Source: Flavobacteriales bacterium
Lineage (GTDB): Bacteria; Bacteroidota; Bacteroidia; Flavobacteriales_D; Crocinitomicaceae
DNA length: 64,000 nucleotides
Reading direction: 5' to 3'
Assembly: GCA_947475095.1 (NCBI GenBank)
Contig: CANJLG010000002.1
Location: 82,022-146,021, forward strand
In this document: positions 8,479 to 16,784 of the stretch, one piece after another
Numbering within the stretch: position 1 is the stretch's first letter
Layout of the letters: every line of letters starts with the position of its first letter
Program-made: the position numbers and the translations under genes
The notes under the pieces: generated by a model
Database searches by the model: none
The model's input: the letters and a program-made list of their open reading frames with translations, nothing else
What the model was told of the DNA's origin: nothing

Positions 8479-9816
8479 ATGATAAAAAAGTCATTGATAA
8501 TTATTGTTTTATCAATATTACTAGGTCTTTTTCTTTACTTTAGAACTTCCTTTAATGGCCAAAATAATGGGGCAAGAATCATTGATCGCCTCCCTGACGC
8601 TGAATATATAGGAAGCTCTAGTTTATTAGATTTAGCAAAAGAAACAAGTCCCCTCTTATATTTTTATAAAATAAAAAATCGAGATTTATCAAGTGTAGAA
8701 TTTTTGCTGGCTCAAGCAAAAAACTTTGGTTTAAATGCACAAGAAAAGGTGTATTTTTTCTATGATGAATCCGGGGAAGGTGGATTAATGTTTCATGTTA
8801 CTGACAGCACAAAAGTTCTCCTTGCCATTAAAAATTTTAATGCAAAAAGTCCTGACAAAAATAAATTTGAAAATAAAAATACCGTGTTTTTTAGCGATCA
8901 GTTAAAATTAAATTTTCACTGTGGTGCTGATTATTTATTACTGTACTCAGGAAAAAAATTTCCAGAAATAGTTAAGCGAGTAAGTCAAGCAAAATTTAAT
9001 CAGCAATCAACGTTGTGGAAGGAATATTTATCCCTAAAAGTATATAAAAATGAAAATACAACCGTTTTTTCCACATCGAAAAAAATAAAAGAATTGGGTT
9101 TTGATTATGCCTTATTTTCTCATAATAGTGATTCAGCAAATGTTTATATAAATGGATGTCTGCATAACTATAAAGGCTTAAACCCATCCTTACTGAAAAG
9201 TGGAAAAGGCTTTGTGAATAGTTTAGAGAATAATCGCTCAATAGAATTACACATTGATTCAAAAGACGTAAATACAGGTAAAGACTTTCCATTTAAAGCG
9301 TTGTTGTTTGAACAAGGAAGTAAAATAAGTTTTCCTACGGCTGCCTTCATAAATGCTTGGGGTGGAGAATTTTCATTTTCAGAAGGAGGAAAAGAAATTG
9401 TAAAAGAACGAGTTATTGTTTCAGAGATGGATGAAGATTTCAATGTATTTGAGGTAGTAAAATACAATAGTGTTGAAGTCCCTAAGTATTCGTTAATGTT
9501 TAATACCAATGAGAATGGAGCTTCTTTCATTAAGCTTTTATTGAAAAAAGGGATTCTCCGCCCTGAGGGCAAGTACTATAGATTCCTTTATTCTCCTTTA
9601 CTTAAAATGGAGAAAAATGAAAATTATTACTTATTTTATTCTGGGGAAAAAGCACCGAAGATTGATCAATGTGATGAAAACAAACTTTACTGGGAGTTTT
9701 GGAAAACAAAATGCTTATTTAAAATAGAATCTATGTCCCGAAATGACCTTTTTATAAGTGCTAAAATACCTGCTAACAGAGCAATAGAGAAGTTAAAAAA
9801 AATAATGAAGAACTAG
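8479..9816 (+). CDS. Membrane-anchored protein of unknown function
   Basis: A 445-residue protein that I do not recognise. A single N-terminal hydrophobic segment (about 4-20) with two flanking lysines and no cleavage motif points to a membrane anchor with a large extracytoplasmic part. The opening RIIDRLPDAEYIGSSSLLDLAKE and the alternating strands resemble the layout of the preceding DUF4836-like protein, so the two may be distant homologues. Four scattered cysteines occur in the C-terminal half. The ATG lies four bases after the previous stop, so translational coupling is likely. The gene ends seven bases before the convergent dusB. Confidence 0.55.
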   Translation: MIKKSLIIIVLSILLGLFLYFRTSFNGQNNGARIIDRLPDAEYIGSSSLLDLAKETSPLLYFYKIKNRDLSSVEFLLAQAKNFGLNAQEKVYFFYDESGEGGLMFHVTDSTKVLLAIKNFNAKSPDKNKFENKNTVFFSDQLKLNFHCGADYLLLYSGKKFPEIVKRVSQAKFNQQSTLWKEYLSLKVYKNENTTVFSTSKKIKELGFDYALFSHNSDSANVYINGCLHNYKGLNPSLLKSGKGFVNSLENNRSIELHIDSKDVNTGKDFPFKALLFEQGSKISFPTAAFINAWGGEFSFSEGGKEIVKERVIVSEMDEDFNVFEVVKYNSVEVPKYSLMFNTNENGASFIKLLLKKGILRPEGKYYRFLYSPLLKMEKNENYYLFYSGEKAPKIDQCDENKLYWEFWKTKCLFKIESMSRNDLFISAKIPANRAIEKLKKIMKN

Positions 9817-9823
9817 TTTAAGA

Positions 9824-10825
9824 TCAATCCATATGATTGAATGCAAATTGATCTTGATTTTCAGCAATCCAATCTAATAATTCATTTACTTCCTGTAAGT
9901 CATTAGAGGTTACCAGTTGTGTTCTATACTCCTTGAAATGACTTATTCCCTTAAAGTAATTGGTGTAATGTCGCTTCATTTCAGCGATGGCTAAATTAAC
10001 GCCTTTCCACTCCACACTCATTTTTAAATGGTCCTTAGTAGCTAAAACTCTTGCCTTAATATTCGGAGGCGGCAGGTGTGTACCTGTCGCCAAAAAATGC
10101 TTTACTTCATTGAAGAACCATGGATTTCCAATGCTAGCTCGGCCAATCATAATACCATCAACACCATATCTATTTTTGTATTCCAATACTTTTTCAGGAG
10201 AATCAATATCGCCATTGCCAAAAATTGGGATGTGCATCCTTGGATTATTTTTCACTTCTCCTATTAAGGTCCAATCTGCATCGCCCTTATATAACTGTAC
10301 TCTAGTTCGACCATGAATTGAAATAGCCTCAACACCAACATCTTGCAGCTTTTCTGCAGTACTAACAACAAATTTAGATTTATCGTCCCAGCCCAAGCGA
10401 GTTTTAACCGTTACGGGTAAATTGGTCGCTTTAACAATCTCATCCGTCATTCGAATCAACTTAGGAATATCTTGAAGCATTCCAGCGCCTGCTCCTTTAC
10501 ACGTTACTTTTTTAACCGGACAACCAAAATTTATATCTATAATATCTGGATTAGTTTTTTCGATGATTTTAGTAGCTTCCCGCATGCTATCAATATCATA
10601 GCCGAAAATCTGAATGCCAACAGGGCGCTCATATTCATAAATATCCATTTTCTGAACACTTTTCGCAGCATCACGAATTAATCCTTCTGAAGATATAAAC
10701 TCCGTATACATTAAATCAGCTCCGTGTTTTTTACATAGGGCCCTAAAAGGTGGGTCGCTTACATCTTCCATTGGTGCTAGCAAAAGTGGAAAATCTCCTA
10801 ATTCGATATCGCGTATTTTTACCAT
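9824..10825 (-). CDS. dusB: tRNA-dihydrouridine synthase
   Basis: A flavoenzyme that reduces uridines in the tRNA D-loop using FMN and NAD(P)H. The 333-residue protein carries the family blocks in order: LLAPMEDVSDPPFR (15-28); NFGCPVKKVTCKGAGAGML with the likely catalytic Cys102; VKTRLGWD; SIHGRTRVQLYKG; and the FMN phosphate-binding IFGNGDI and GIMIGRASIGNPW. The DusB subgroup is inferred from overall pattern. It follows manC by three bases and closes a three-gene reverse operon (sprT-like, manC, dusB). Confidence 0.93.
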   Translation of the reverse strand: MVKIRDIELGDFPLLLAPMEDVSDPPFRALCKKHGADLMYTEFISSEGLIRDAAKSVQKMDIYEYERPVGIQIFGYDIDSMREATKIIEKTNPDIIDINFGCPVKKVTCKGAGAGMLQDIPKLIRMTDEIVKATNLPVTVKTRLGWDDKSKFVVSTAEKLQDVGVEAISIHGRTRVQLYKGDADWTLIGEVKNNPRMHIPIFGNGDIDSPEKVLEYKNRYGVDGIMIGRASIGNPWFFNEVKHFLATGTHLPPPNIKARVLATKDHLKMSVEWKGVNLAIAEMKRHYTNYFKGISHFKEYRTQLVTSNDLQEVNELLDWIAENQDQFAFNHMD

Positions 10826-10828
10826 TAA

Positions 10829-11914
10829 TTACTTAAATAAGTGTGGAGAATGATCTTCGATGTTTTTTAAATATTTTTTTAAATCTTGCTCATTCTCTTT
10901 TTTTAGCACCAACAACATTTCATTTGATTCAACCACAATCATATCGTCTAAACCATCTATTAATACCAATTTATCATTCGGTACATGAATTAAACAATTT
11001 GATGAGTTGTATAAAAATACATTTTGTCCTAACACGGCATTATTATTATCATCTTTTGCTAAATGGTCTGTCAAACTTCCCCACGTTCCCAAATCACTCC
11101 AATCGAAATCAGCTAAAACGACAGCGATATTTTTCGCATATTCTAGTATTGCGAAATCAATTGAAATATCATCACATTCTTCAAAAGCCTCCGCTATCAT
11201 TGATTTCTCGAGATGCGTGCCATAAATTGTTAAATCATTGGCAAAGAAATTAAATAATGTGGCTTGAAATTGCTCAAATGCTTGAAGAATAACCGATGCT
11301 TTCCAAATGAATATCCCAGCATTCCAATAATAATTGCCAGCGTCTAGAAAAGACTGCGCGATATCAAGAATTGGCTTTTCTTGAAATTTCAAGACCTTAT
11401 TTACACTGCCTGCTTTCCTACTTTCCTGTTGATCAAATTCAATATAACCATAGCCAGTGTCTGGACGTGTTGGCAGGATCCCAAGAGTCACTAATTTGTC
11501 ATCACTATGTGCTGTTTCGATCGCTATTTGGATGAGCTCCCTAAAACGGTTAGCGTCTAATATCAAATGGTCTGAAGGTGCAATCACCAGTACAGCGTCT
11601 TTGTTTTTCGAATATATTTTAGCGGAAGCATAAGCAATACATGGTGCCGTATTTTTACGCCTAGGCTCGCAAATAACCTGATCTTCTGTTAGTTCTGGCA
11701 ATTGCGATAAAACTAACTGTAAATAAATTTCATTCGTTAAAATATAAATGTTCTCGTTGGGTGAAATTTTTTGCATCCGCTCAAAAGTTAAGCGCAATAA
11801 GGATTTCCCAATACCCAAAACATCTTGGAATTGCTTCGGGTTTTTCGCAGTTGATTTTGGCCAAAATCTGCTACCTACGCCCCCTGCCATTATCAAAGAA
11901 TAATTATTATTCAT
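10829..11914 (-). CDS. manC: Mannose-1-phosphate guanylyltransferase
   Basis: The enzyme makes GDP-mannose from mannose-1-phosphate and GTP, supplying mannose and fucose units for surface polysaccharides. The 361 residues are about the size of the nucleotidyltransferase-only form, with no phosphomannose isomerase domain. The N-terminal pyrophosphorylase motif is MAGGVGSRFWPKS (9-21). Further family blocks are CEPRRKNTAPCIAYA, VIAPSDHLI, GYGYIEF, VLKFQEKP and YYWNAGIFIWK. It overlaps the sprT-like gene by eight bases and is followed by dusB. Confidence 0.93.
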   Translation of the reverse strand: MNNNYSLIMAGGVGSRFWPKSTAKNPKQFQDVLGIGKSLLRLTFERMQKISPNENIYILTNEIYLQLVLSQLPELTEDQVICEPRRKNTAPCIAYASAKIYSKNKDAVLVIAPSDHLILDANRFRELIQIAIETAHSDDKLVTLGILPTRPDTGYGYIEFDQQESRKAGSVNKVLKFQEKPILDIAQSFLDAGNYYWNAGIFIWKASVILQAFEQFQATLFNFFANDLTIYGTHLEKSMIAEAFEECDDISIDFAILEYAKNIAVVLADFDWSDLGTWGSLTDHLAKDDNNNAVLGQNVFLYNSSNCLIHVPNDKLVLIDGLDDMIVVESNEMLLVLKKENEQDLKKYLKNIEDHSPHLFK

Positions 11915-12533
11915 CTGTCTCCGTTTTAATTACCGTGGCCAATGCATGCACAAGAAAAATTTTTCCGCTAGATAATTCTTTGCATTCGTATCGTGTTCGT
12001 CGCTTAATTAATTTTAAAAAGAATCGATTATTCAAGGCAAAGGTAGCGTTTTTAGGAAGTTCTTCTAGCCTATATTCTGAGGATTCTGAATTATTGTAGC
12101 GATGCAGGGTTCTGGCCAAGGGCAAATCTGAACAAGACGATGCCTTGGTATTGACTAATGAGCTCATCAATGCGGTTTCAATATCCTTAGGTAGTTGTCC
12201 GCTATTAATGACAGGAAGAAGTAAGGTTCTAAAGGCTTCCTTCCATTCTTTTCCGTGTGGTAATACACTATTTCCATACCTTTGAAAGGTGTGATAATGA
12301 GCAAATTCATGTAAGGATGTAATTAAAAATGAATATTGGTTTAAATCCCGATTAATCGTTATTATAGGTTGTTTAACGAATTGACTCATTCTGAAATCGC
12401 CCAGTTTTGTTTTGCGACTCTTTACAACTTTAAAACTAACATTTGAAGCAAGCAAAAGATCAGCAAGCACAGGAGAAAACACCTTAGGTACATATTTATC
12501 GAAAATCGCAATATACTTCTCTCTTTTTGTCAT
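11907..12533 (-). CDS. SprT-like zinc metalloprotease-domain protein
   Basis: A 208-residue protein with a SprT-like domain. The zinc motif HEFAH (His75, Glu76, His79) and the third ligand region LPHGKEWKE (His93) are spaced as in SprT/Spartan proteins. Only two cysteines are visible in the C-terminal part, so a complete four-cysteine zinc ribbon is absent. The substrate is unknown; eukaryotic relatives cleave DNA-protein crosslinks, but that should not be transferred here. It is the first gene of the reverse operon leading to manC and dusB and is divergent from mlaE. Confidence 0.8.
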   Translation of the reverse strand: MTKREKYIAIFDKYVPKVFSPVLADLLLASNVSFKVVKSRKTKLGDFRMSQFVKQPIITINRDLNQYSFLITSLHEFAHYHTFQRYGNSVLPHGKEWKEAFRTLLLPVINSGQLPKDIETALMSSLVNTKASSCSDLPLARTLHRYNNSESSEYRLEELPKNATFALNNRFFLKLIKRRTRYECKELSSGKIFLVHALATVIKTETDE

Positions 12534-12609
12534 GTTTTATTTCCTCTTGTAAAAGTATAAAAGTAAAAGAGAACTTACCCCTACAATCACTAGGATATAA
12601 AATTATCCT

Positions 12610-12617
12610 TAATTTAG
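12610..12617 (+). promoter_or_regulatory. -7-like element of mlaE (predicted leaderless)
   Basis: TAATTTAG matches TAnnTTTG at seven of eight positions and ends four bases (CAAC) before the ATG at 12622, the same spacing as in several other genes of the window. Confidence 0.4.
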
Positions 12618-12621
12618 CAAC

Positions 12622-13362
12622 ATGAAATCTTTAGCTAAAATTGGAAAATATTTTATAATGCTTCGAATCATCTTTACGAAGCCAAAAAAATGGGGAATAT
12701 TTTGGCGTAGCTTTTTTAATGAAATTCAGATTATAGGTATTAGTTCTATTCCTATTGTTGTACTTATGTCCTCCTTTATGGGAGGTGTTATTGCCCTTCA
12801 AACAGCTTCTAATATGGGTAATCCTCTTTTGCCGGCATATACGGTTGGATACATCACCCAATCCAGTACCATATTAGAGTTTTCCCCAACAATTATATCC
12901 CTTATTCTTGCTGGGAAAGTTGGCTCCAATATCGCTTCTGAAATTGGCACTATGCGCGTCACAGAACAAATTGATGCACTCGAAATTATGGGCGTTAATT
13001 CCTTAAATTATTTAATACTTCCAAAAATAATTGCTGCGATTATCTTTTTTCCTGTTTTAATTATTTTTTCAATGTTTATGAGCCTTATTGGAGGCTATAT
13101 TTCACTCATATTATCAGATTTAACGAGTACTGAAACTTACATCTTAGGCATCCGATCATTTTTTGAAGTTGGAAATGTTTATTATGCCTTAACCAAAACC
13201 GTTGTTTTTGGTTTTCTCATCGTTTCCGTTTCTTCTTTTTATGGCTATTATGTCAAAGGAGGTGCATTAGATGTTGGGCACTCCTCTACGAAAGCTGTGG
13301 TTACTAGTAGCGTAACCATCTTAATTGCCAATTTTATTTTAACTCAAATGATTTTATTATAA
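12622..13362 (+). CDS. mlaE: ABC transporter permease, MlaE family
   Basis: The permease of an MCE-type phospholipid transporter, working at the inner membrane. The 246-residue protein has the family's hydrophobic segments at about 35-60, 85-110, 135-165, 185-210 and 220-245. It carries conserved stretches such as VVLMSSFMGGVIALQTA, and ILAGKVGSNIASEIGTMRVTEQIDALEIMG with the EIGTM..EQIDAL coupling motif. It overlaps the ATPase gene through TAATG. An MCE substrate-binding protein (MlaD) does not follow here and must be elsewhere in the genome, if present. Confidence 0.92.
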   Translation: MKSLAKIGKYFIMLRIIFTKPKKWGIFWRSFFNEIQIIGISSIPIVVLMSSFMGGVIALQTASNMGNPLLPAYTVGYITQSSTILEFSPTIISLILAGKVGSNIASEIGTMRVTEQIDALEIMGVNSLNYLILPKIIAAIIFFPVLIIFSMFMSLIGGYISLILSDLTSTETYILGIRSFFEVGNVYYALTKTVVFGFLIVSVSSFYGYYVKGGALDVGHSSTKAVVTSSVTILIANFILTQMILL

Positions 13363-14126
13363 TGATTGAGGTAAAAAACATAAATAAATCATTCAAAGAC
13401 CAACAAGTTCTTTTTGATGTTTCAGCAAAATTTGAAAAAGGAAAAGTAAATTTAATTATTGGTCAGTCAGGTCAAGGGAAATCTGTTTTAGCAAAATGCA
13501 TGGTAGGCTTGCATGAAATTGATGGTGGTGAGATATTGTACGATGGCCATGACTTTATCTCAATGGATAGAGAAGATAAATCTGCATTAAGAGAAGAAAT
13601 TGGTATGCTATTTCAAGGCGCAGCACTTTTTGATTCATTAACCGCTGAAGAAAACGTAATGTTTCCATTGTCCATGTTTACTAATATGACAAAAAAAGAA
13701 ATGCAAATGCGGGTCGACTTCTGCCTTGAGCGGGTAAATCTGCATGAAAAAAACAAACTGTATCCGTCGGAATGTTCCGGTGGTATGCAAAAAAGAATTG
13801 GTATCGCTAGAGCCATTGCAATGAATCCTAAATACCTGTTTTGTGATGAACCTAATTCAGGCCTAGATCCTATTACGTCAATTCGTATCGATGCCTTAAT
13901 AAAAGACATTACCTATGATCTTAATATTACTACAGTTGTGATTACCCATGATCTGAATAGTGTTATTGAAATTGGTGATAACGTACTTTTTATTTATAAA
14001 GGCCAAAATTGGTGGCAGGGGAATCGTGATAGTATTCTTTTATCGGATAATAAGGAAGTAAATCAATTTGTTTTTGCCTCAGAATTCATGAAAGAGATTC
14101 AAAAAAATATGGGATTAAAAAAATAG
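13362..14126 (+). CDS. mlaF: ABC transporter ATP-binding protein, MlaF family
   Basis: The ATPase partner of the preceding permease. The 254-residue protein has Walker A GQSGQGKS (34-41), a Q-loop in MLFQGAALFDSLTAEENVMFP, an ABC signature CSGGMQKR (138-145), Walker B YLFCDEPNSGLDP (158-170) and the H-loop in VVITHDL. The signature starts with Cys-Ser-Gly-Gly rather than Leu-Ser-Gly-Gly, and the Walker B region has PNSGLDP instead of PTSGLDP; both deviations look mild. The start codon overlaps the mlaE stop. tRNA-Leu with its own promoter follows. Confidence 0.93.
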   Translation: MIEVKNINKSFKDQQVLFDVSAKFEKGKVNLIIGQSGQGKSVLAKCMVGLHEIDGGEILYDGHDFISMDREDKSALREEIGMLFQGAALFDSLTAEENVMFPLSMFTNMTKKEMQMRVDFCLERVNLHEKNKLYPSECSGGMQKRIGIARAIAMNPKYLFCDEPNSGLDPITSIRIDALIKDITYDLNITTVVITHDLNSVIEIGDNVLFIYKGQNWWQGNRDSILLSDNKEVNQFVFASEFMKEIQKNMGLKK

Positions 14127-14140
14127 TCTTGTGCGAAGAT

Positions 14141-14171
14141 TTTGTGTTTTTTAAAAATAGCGTTATCTTTG
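14141..14171 (+). promoter_or_regulatory. Consensus Bacteroidota promoter upstream of tRNA-Leu
   Basis: TTTG (14141-14144), 19 bases, then TATCTTTG (14164-14171): an exact match to the TTTG-N19-TAnnTTTG promoter recognised by the Bacteroidota primary sigma factor. The predicted transcript carries a leader of about 70 bases with a CCCTTGAA/TTTAAGGG hairpin (14175-14205) before the tRNA. Confidence 0.8.
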
Positions 14172-14248
14172 CACCCCTTGAAGTAACATAAATTTCATTT
14201 AAGGGAATCGGAATATTTAACGTAATATATCGATTTAATAAAAGTTAA

Positions 14249-14330
14249 GCGGATGTGGTGAAATTGGTAGACACGCCAGACTTAGGATCTGGTGCCGAGA
14301 GGTATGCGGGTTCGAGTCCCTCCATCCGCA
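14249..14330 (+). tRNA. tRNA-Leu (UAG anticodon)
   Basis: An 82-base class II tRNA. The acceptor arms GCGGATG and CATCCGC pair fully, with discriminator A14330. The anticodon stem CCAGA/TCTGG encloses the loop CTTAGGA, giving anticodon TAG, which reads CUN leucine codons. A longer variable arm and the T-arm GGTTCGAGTCC are present. The 3' CCA is not encoded. It has its own consensus promoter and a terminator. Confidence 0.96.
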
Positions 14331-14338
14331 CAAGTTTA

Positions 14339-14367
14339 GGTCTCTGTACACAGCGGAGACCTTTTTT
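14339..14367 (+). terminator. Intrinsic terminator after tRNA-Leu
   Basis: GGTCTCTG (14339-14346) pairs with CGGAGACC (14354-14361), including one G-T wobble, across a seven-base loop. Six T follow. It lies nine bases after the tRNA and only 25 bases before trigger factor. Confidence 0.85.
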
Positions 14368-14391
14368 GTTTAATGTAAATACGATTGATAA

Positions 14392-15747
14392 ATGAATATA
14401 GTTAAGGAAGATGTAGATGGTTTAACAGCCAATTTAATCGTTCAAATTGCTAAAGAAGATTATGAAGGTAAGGTAAAGAACGCCTTAGAAAAATATCGTA
14501 AAACAGCTAAAATACCTGGTTTTAGACCCGGAAATGTCCCTGCTGGCATGATTCAAAAACAATACGGGAAAGCTCTTTTAGTGGAAGAATTAAATAAATT
14601 GGCGAACGATGGCGTGTATAATTTTATTTCTAATAATAAAATCGAAATCTTAGGCAATCCAATTCCCAAAGAAAATGTTGACCCTAAAGGAGATTTTAAC
14701 GCACCAAACGAATTCGAATTTACTTTTGAAATCGGTCTATCGCCTAAACTTGATTTATCAAAAGCAATGGATGATAAATATGACTATACGACGATCCGAG
14801 TAGATGATAAATTAATTAATCAGCAAATTGAAGACCTGCGACGACGATACGGGAAGTTAATATCAACTGATATCGCAGGAGAGAAAGACATGCTGTTGGG
14901 AATATTCCAAGAGTTAAATGCGGATGGTACCCCAAATGAAAGCGGAATTTCCAATTCAACTACTATCTCCCTTGAATTTCTAAAAGATTCCGAAGTACAT
15001 CAAACATTAATTGGCAAAAAAGTTAATGATACATTTTCGCTAAATCCATCACTTGTATCGAAAGATAATAAAGATAAAGCCAGTTTATTAGGTATTAGCG
15101 AGGAACTAGCCAGTGAAATAAGCATGGATTTTACCTTTACCATTACCGAAATTAAGAAAATGGTAATGGCTGATCTTGATGAATCCTTGTTTTCAAAATT
15201 ATTTCAAGAAGGAGAAGTAAACTCGGAGGAAGGATTGAAAGCGCGTGTCAAAAAAGATATGGAACAAATGTTTTCAAAAGACTCCGATAAATTATTAACT
15301 CGATCTGTTTTTGATGCTATTATGGAGAAAACAAAGGTTGATTTTCCAAGTGATTTTTTAAAGCGTTGGATTAGAATGACCAATGAAAAACCCTTAACAG
15401 AAGAAGACATTAACGCAGAATTTGATGCTTATTTGAAATCATTAAAATGGCAATTGATTCAATCTAAAATTTTCAAAGACAATAACATTAAATTAGATCA
15501 ACAAGAAGTTATTGAATATACTAAAAATCTACTCATTGGTAATTATGCCCAATATGGTATGCCGCCTCCAGAAGAAAAAGAACTGATGGAAACAGCCCTC
15601 CGATTGCTTCAAAATAAAGAGCAGGCTAACAGTATTTACGACCAATTAGCGGAACAAAAACTGACTGATTTTTTCAAATCAATGGTAAGTTTAGTTGCAA
15701 AGCCAGTGAGCTACGATGAATTTGTAGCCATTGCAAATAAACAATAG
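14392..15747 (+). CDS. tig: Trigger factor (ribosome-associated chaperone)
   Basis: Trigger factor binds the ribosome next to the exit tunnel and shields nascent chains. The 451-residue length is typical. The N-terminal ribosome-binding domain contains the signature GFRPGNVPAGMIQKQYG (residues 43-59). The middle FKBP-like domain (about 150-245) is weakly conserved, as usual in Bacteroidota. The C-terminal arms are helical, lysine- and glutamate-rich. The start lies 25 bases after the tRNA-Leu terminator, so it needs its own promoter; none with a good -7 box is obvious. The next gene, oxyR, is convergent. Confidence 0.93.
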   Translation: MNIVKEDVDGLTANLIVQIAKEDYEGKVKNALEKYRKTAKIPGFRPGNVPAGMIQKQYGKALLVEELNKLANDGVYNFISNNKIEILGNPIPKENVDPKGDFNAPNEFEFTFEIGLSPKLDLSKAMDDKYDYTTIRVDDKLINQQIEDLRRRYGKLISTDIAGEKDMLLGIFQELNADGTPNESGISNSTTISLEFLKDSEVHQTLIGKKVNDTFSLNPSLVSKDNKDKASLLGISEELASEISMDFTFTITEIKKMVMADLDESLFSKLFQEGEVNSEEGLKARVKKDMEQMFSKDSDKLLTRSVFDAIMEKTKVDFPSDFLKRWIRMTNEKPLTEEDINAEFDAYLKSLKWQLIQSKIFKDNNIKLDQQEVIEYTKNLLIGNYAQYGMPPPEEKELMETALRLLQNKEQANSIYDQLAEQKLTDFFKSMVSLVAKPVSYDEFVAIANKQ

Positions 15748-15765
15748 TTAAGGTGCCGTTTCGCA

Positions 15766-16689
15766 TTATTTCCAACCTAGCACGTTAATTTTTTTAGATT
15801 TGCCGCTGGTCATAAAGTTAAGTTGAACATCCCTTATTATACGATCTATTCCGTTTGATTTTATCGTTCGATTGGGAAAAACAGCAATTATTTCCCTAGC
15901 TGGAGAACCAAATTTAGAGGTGATTTGAACCATTGCTTTTTTTCGCTTTTCTGACATGGGTAAATTTTCCGGTATCAAAGTATATCCGCCCTCATTATCC
16001 ACCATTTCCATTAATAATTTCAAGTTTCCTCCTTGATAGTTCCATTGCCCATATCGATGGCTATCCGTTAATTGACAAAATTCAATCATTTGAGTACGCA
16101 AGCAATTCCCCTTGGAAAGCAACCATGGATTTTGCTGCTGTAGTACATCCATACTCACCTCTTTTTTCTTTAAGCTTGGGCAATAAATGAGAATCTCTTC
16201 TGTAAATAAAGGTACAGTTCTATACTTGTTTACCGCATGCGGACCAGCAAAAATTGCGATATCAATTTCATTTTTATCCAACGCTTCCAACAAGGCCTTA
16301 GTCGTTAATTCTTCAATCGTTAAATTAATCTCCCCCATACTTTTTTTCCAAACTGAAAACATTTTGGGAATCAAATAGGCAGAAATAGTCGGAATAACAC
16401 CCAACCTAATCTCCTCTTTATACTCACCTTTAAAGCGACTTTTTAATACTTTTAAGCGTTCATTTTCCGTTAATATTTCACGAATAACTCCTACAACCTC
16501 CACCCCAAAAGCAGTTAAATTAATCGGATTAACACTCCTATCGAATAAAACAGTTCCTAATATTTCTTCCGCCTTCTTTATTTGCATAGATAAAGTGGGT
16601 TGAGTAACGAAACAGCGTTCACTGGCACGTTGGAAATGCATCTCTTCACTTAAAACAAGGATATATTGCATTTGCTGAATTGATATCAT
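15766..16689 (-). CDS. oxyR: LysR-type peroxide sensor OxyR
   Basis: A 307-residue LysR-family transcription factor. The N-terminal helix-turn-helix (about 1-60) contains HFQRASERCFVTQPTLSMQI. The substrate domain carries GNCLRTQMIEFC with Cys196 and Cys205. This matches the two redox cysteines of OxyR (CLRxQxxxFC) that form the peroxide-sensing disulfide. Identification as OxyR therefore rests on the sensor residues as well as on the divergent peroxiredoxin gene. It probably activates the neighbouring peroxiredoxin-thioredoxin operon and controls itself through the shared intergenic region. Confidence 0.92.
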   Translation of the reverse strand: MISIQQMQYILVLSEEMHFQRASERCFVTQPTLSMQIKKAEEILGTVLFDRSVNPINLTAFGVEVVGVIREILTENERLKVLKSRFKGEYKEEIRLGVIPTISAYLIPKMFSVWKKSMGEINLTIEELTTKALLEALDKNEIDIAIFAGPHAVNKYRTVPLFTEEILIYCPSLKKKEVSMDVLQQQNPWLLSKGNCLRTQMIEFCQLTDSHRYGQWNYQGGNLKLLMEMVDNEGGYTLIPENLPMSEKRKKAMVQITSKFGSPAREIIAVFPNRTIKSNGIDRIIRDVQLNFMTSGKSKKINVLGWK

Positions 16690-16694
16690 ATAGA

Positions 16695-16720
16695 TTAAAT
16701 TTATGTAAATATAAATTTAA
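16695..16720. promoter_or_regulatory. Inverted repeat, likely OxyR operator
   Basis: TTAAATTTAT (16695-16704) and ATAAATTTAA (16711-16720) are a perfect 10-bp inverted repeat with a six-base spacer. It sits five bases in front of oxyR in the 95-base divergent region. Dyads of this kind are typical LysR-type autoregulatory sites. Its all-A/T composition in an AT-rich genome weakens the call. Confidence 0.5.
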
Positions 16721-16747
16721 TTGATAAAATCTAATATGATAATGTAT

Positions 16748-16755
16748 TAAATTTG
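16748..16755 (+). promoter_or_regulatory. -7 element of the peroxiredoxin operon
   Basis: TAAATTTG matches TAnnTTTG. It lies 29 bases before the ATG at 16785 and 28 bases after the candidate OxyR dyad, a suitable distance for activation. A clear TTTG box 19 bases upstream is missing, as expected for an activator-dependent promoter. Confidence 0.45.
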
Positions 16756-16784
16756 TACAATAATATTCACTTTAAAAAATAACC

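Noticed and set aside
9168..9572. Minus-strand open frame of 134 codons inside the gene at 8479-9816
   Set aside because: It is a shadow of the plus-strand gene, without promoter, and its translation shows no domain-like pattern.
10843..11253. Plus-strand open frame of 136 codons inside manC
   Set aside because: It is antisense to a well-identified manC gene, and its product is a low-information Leu/His-rich sequence.
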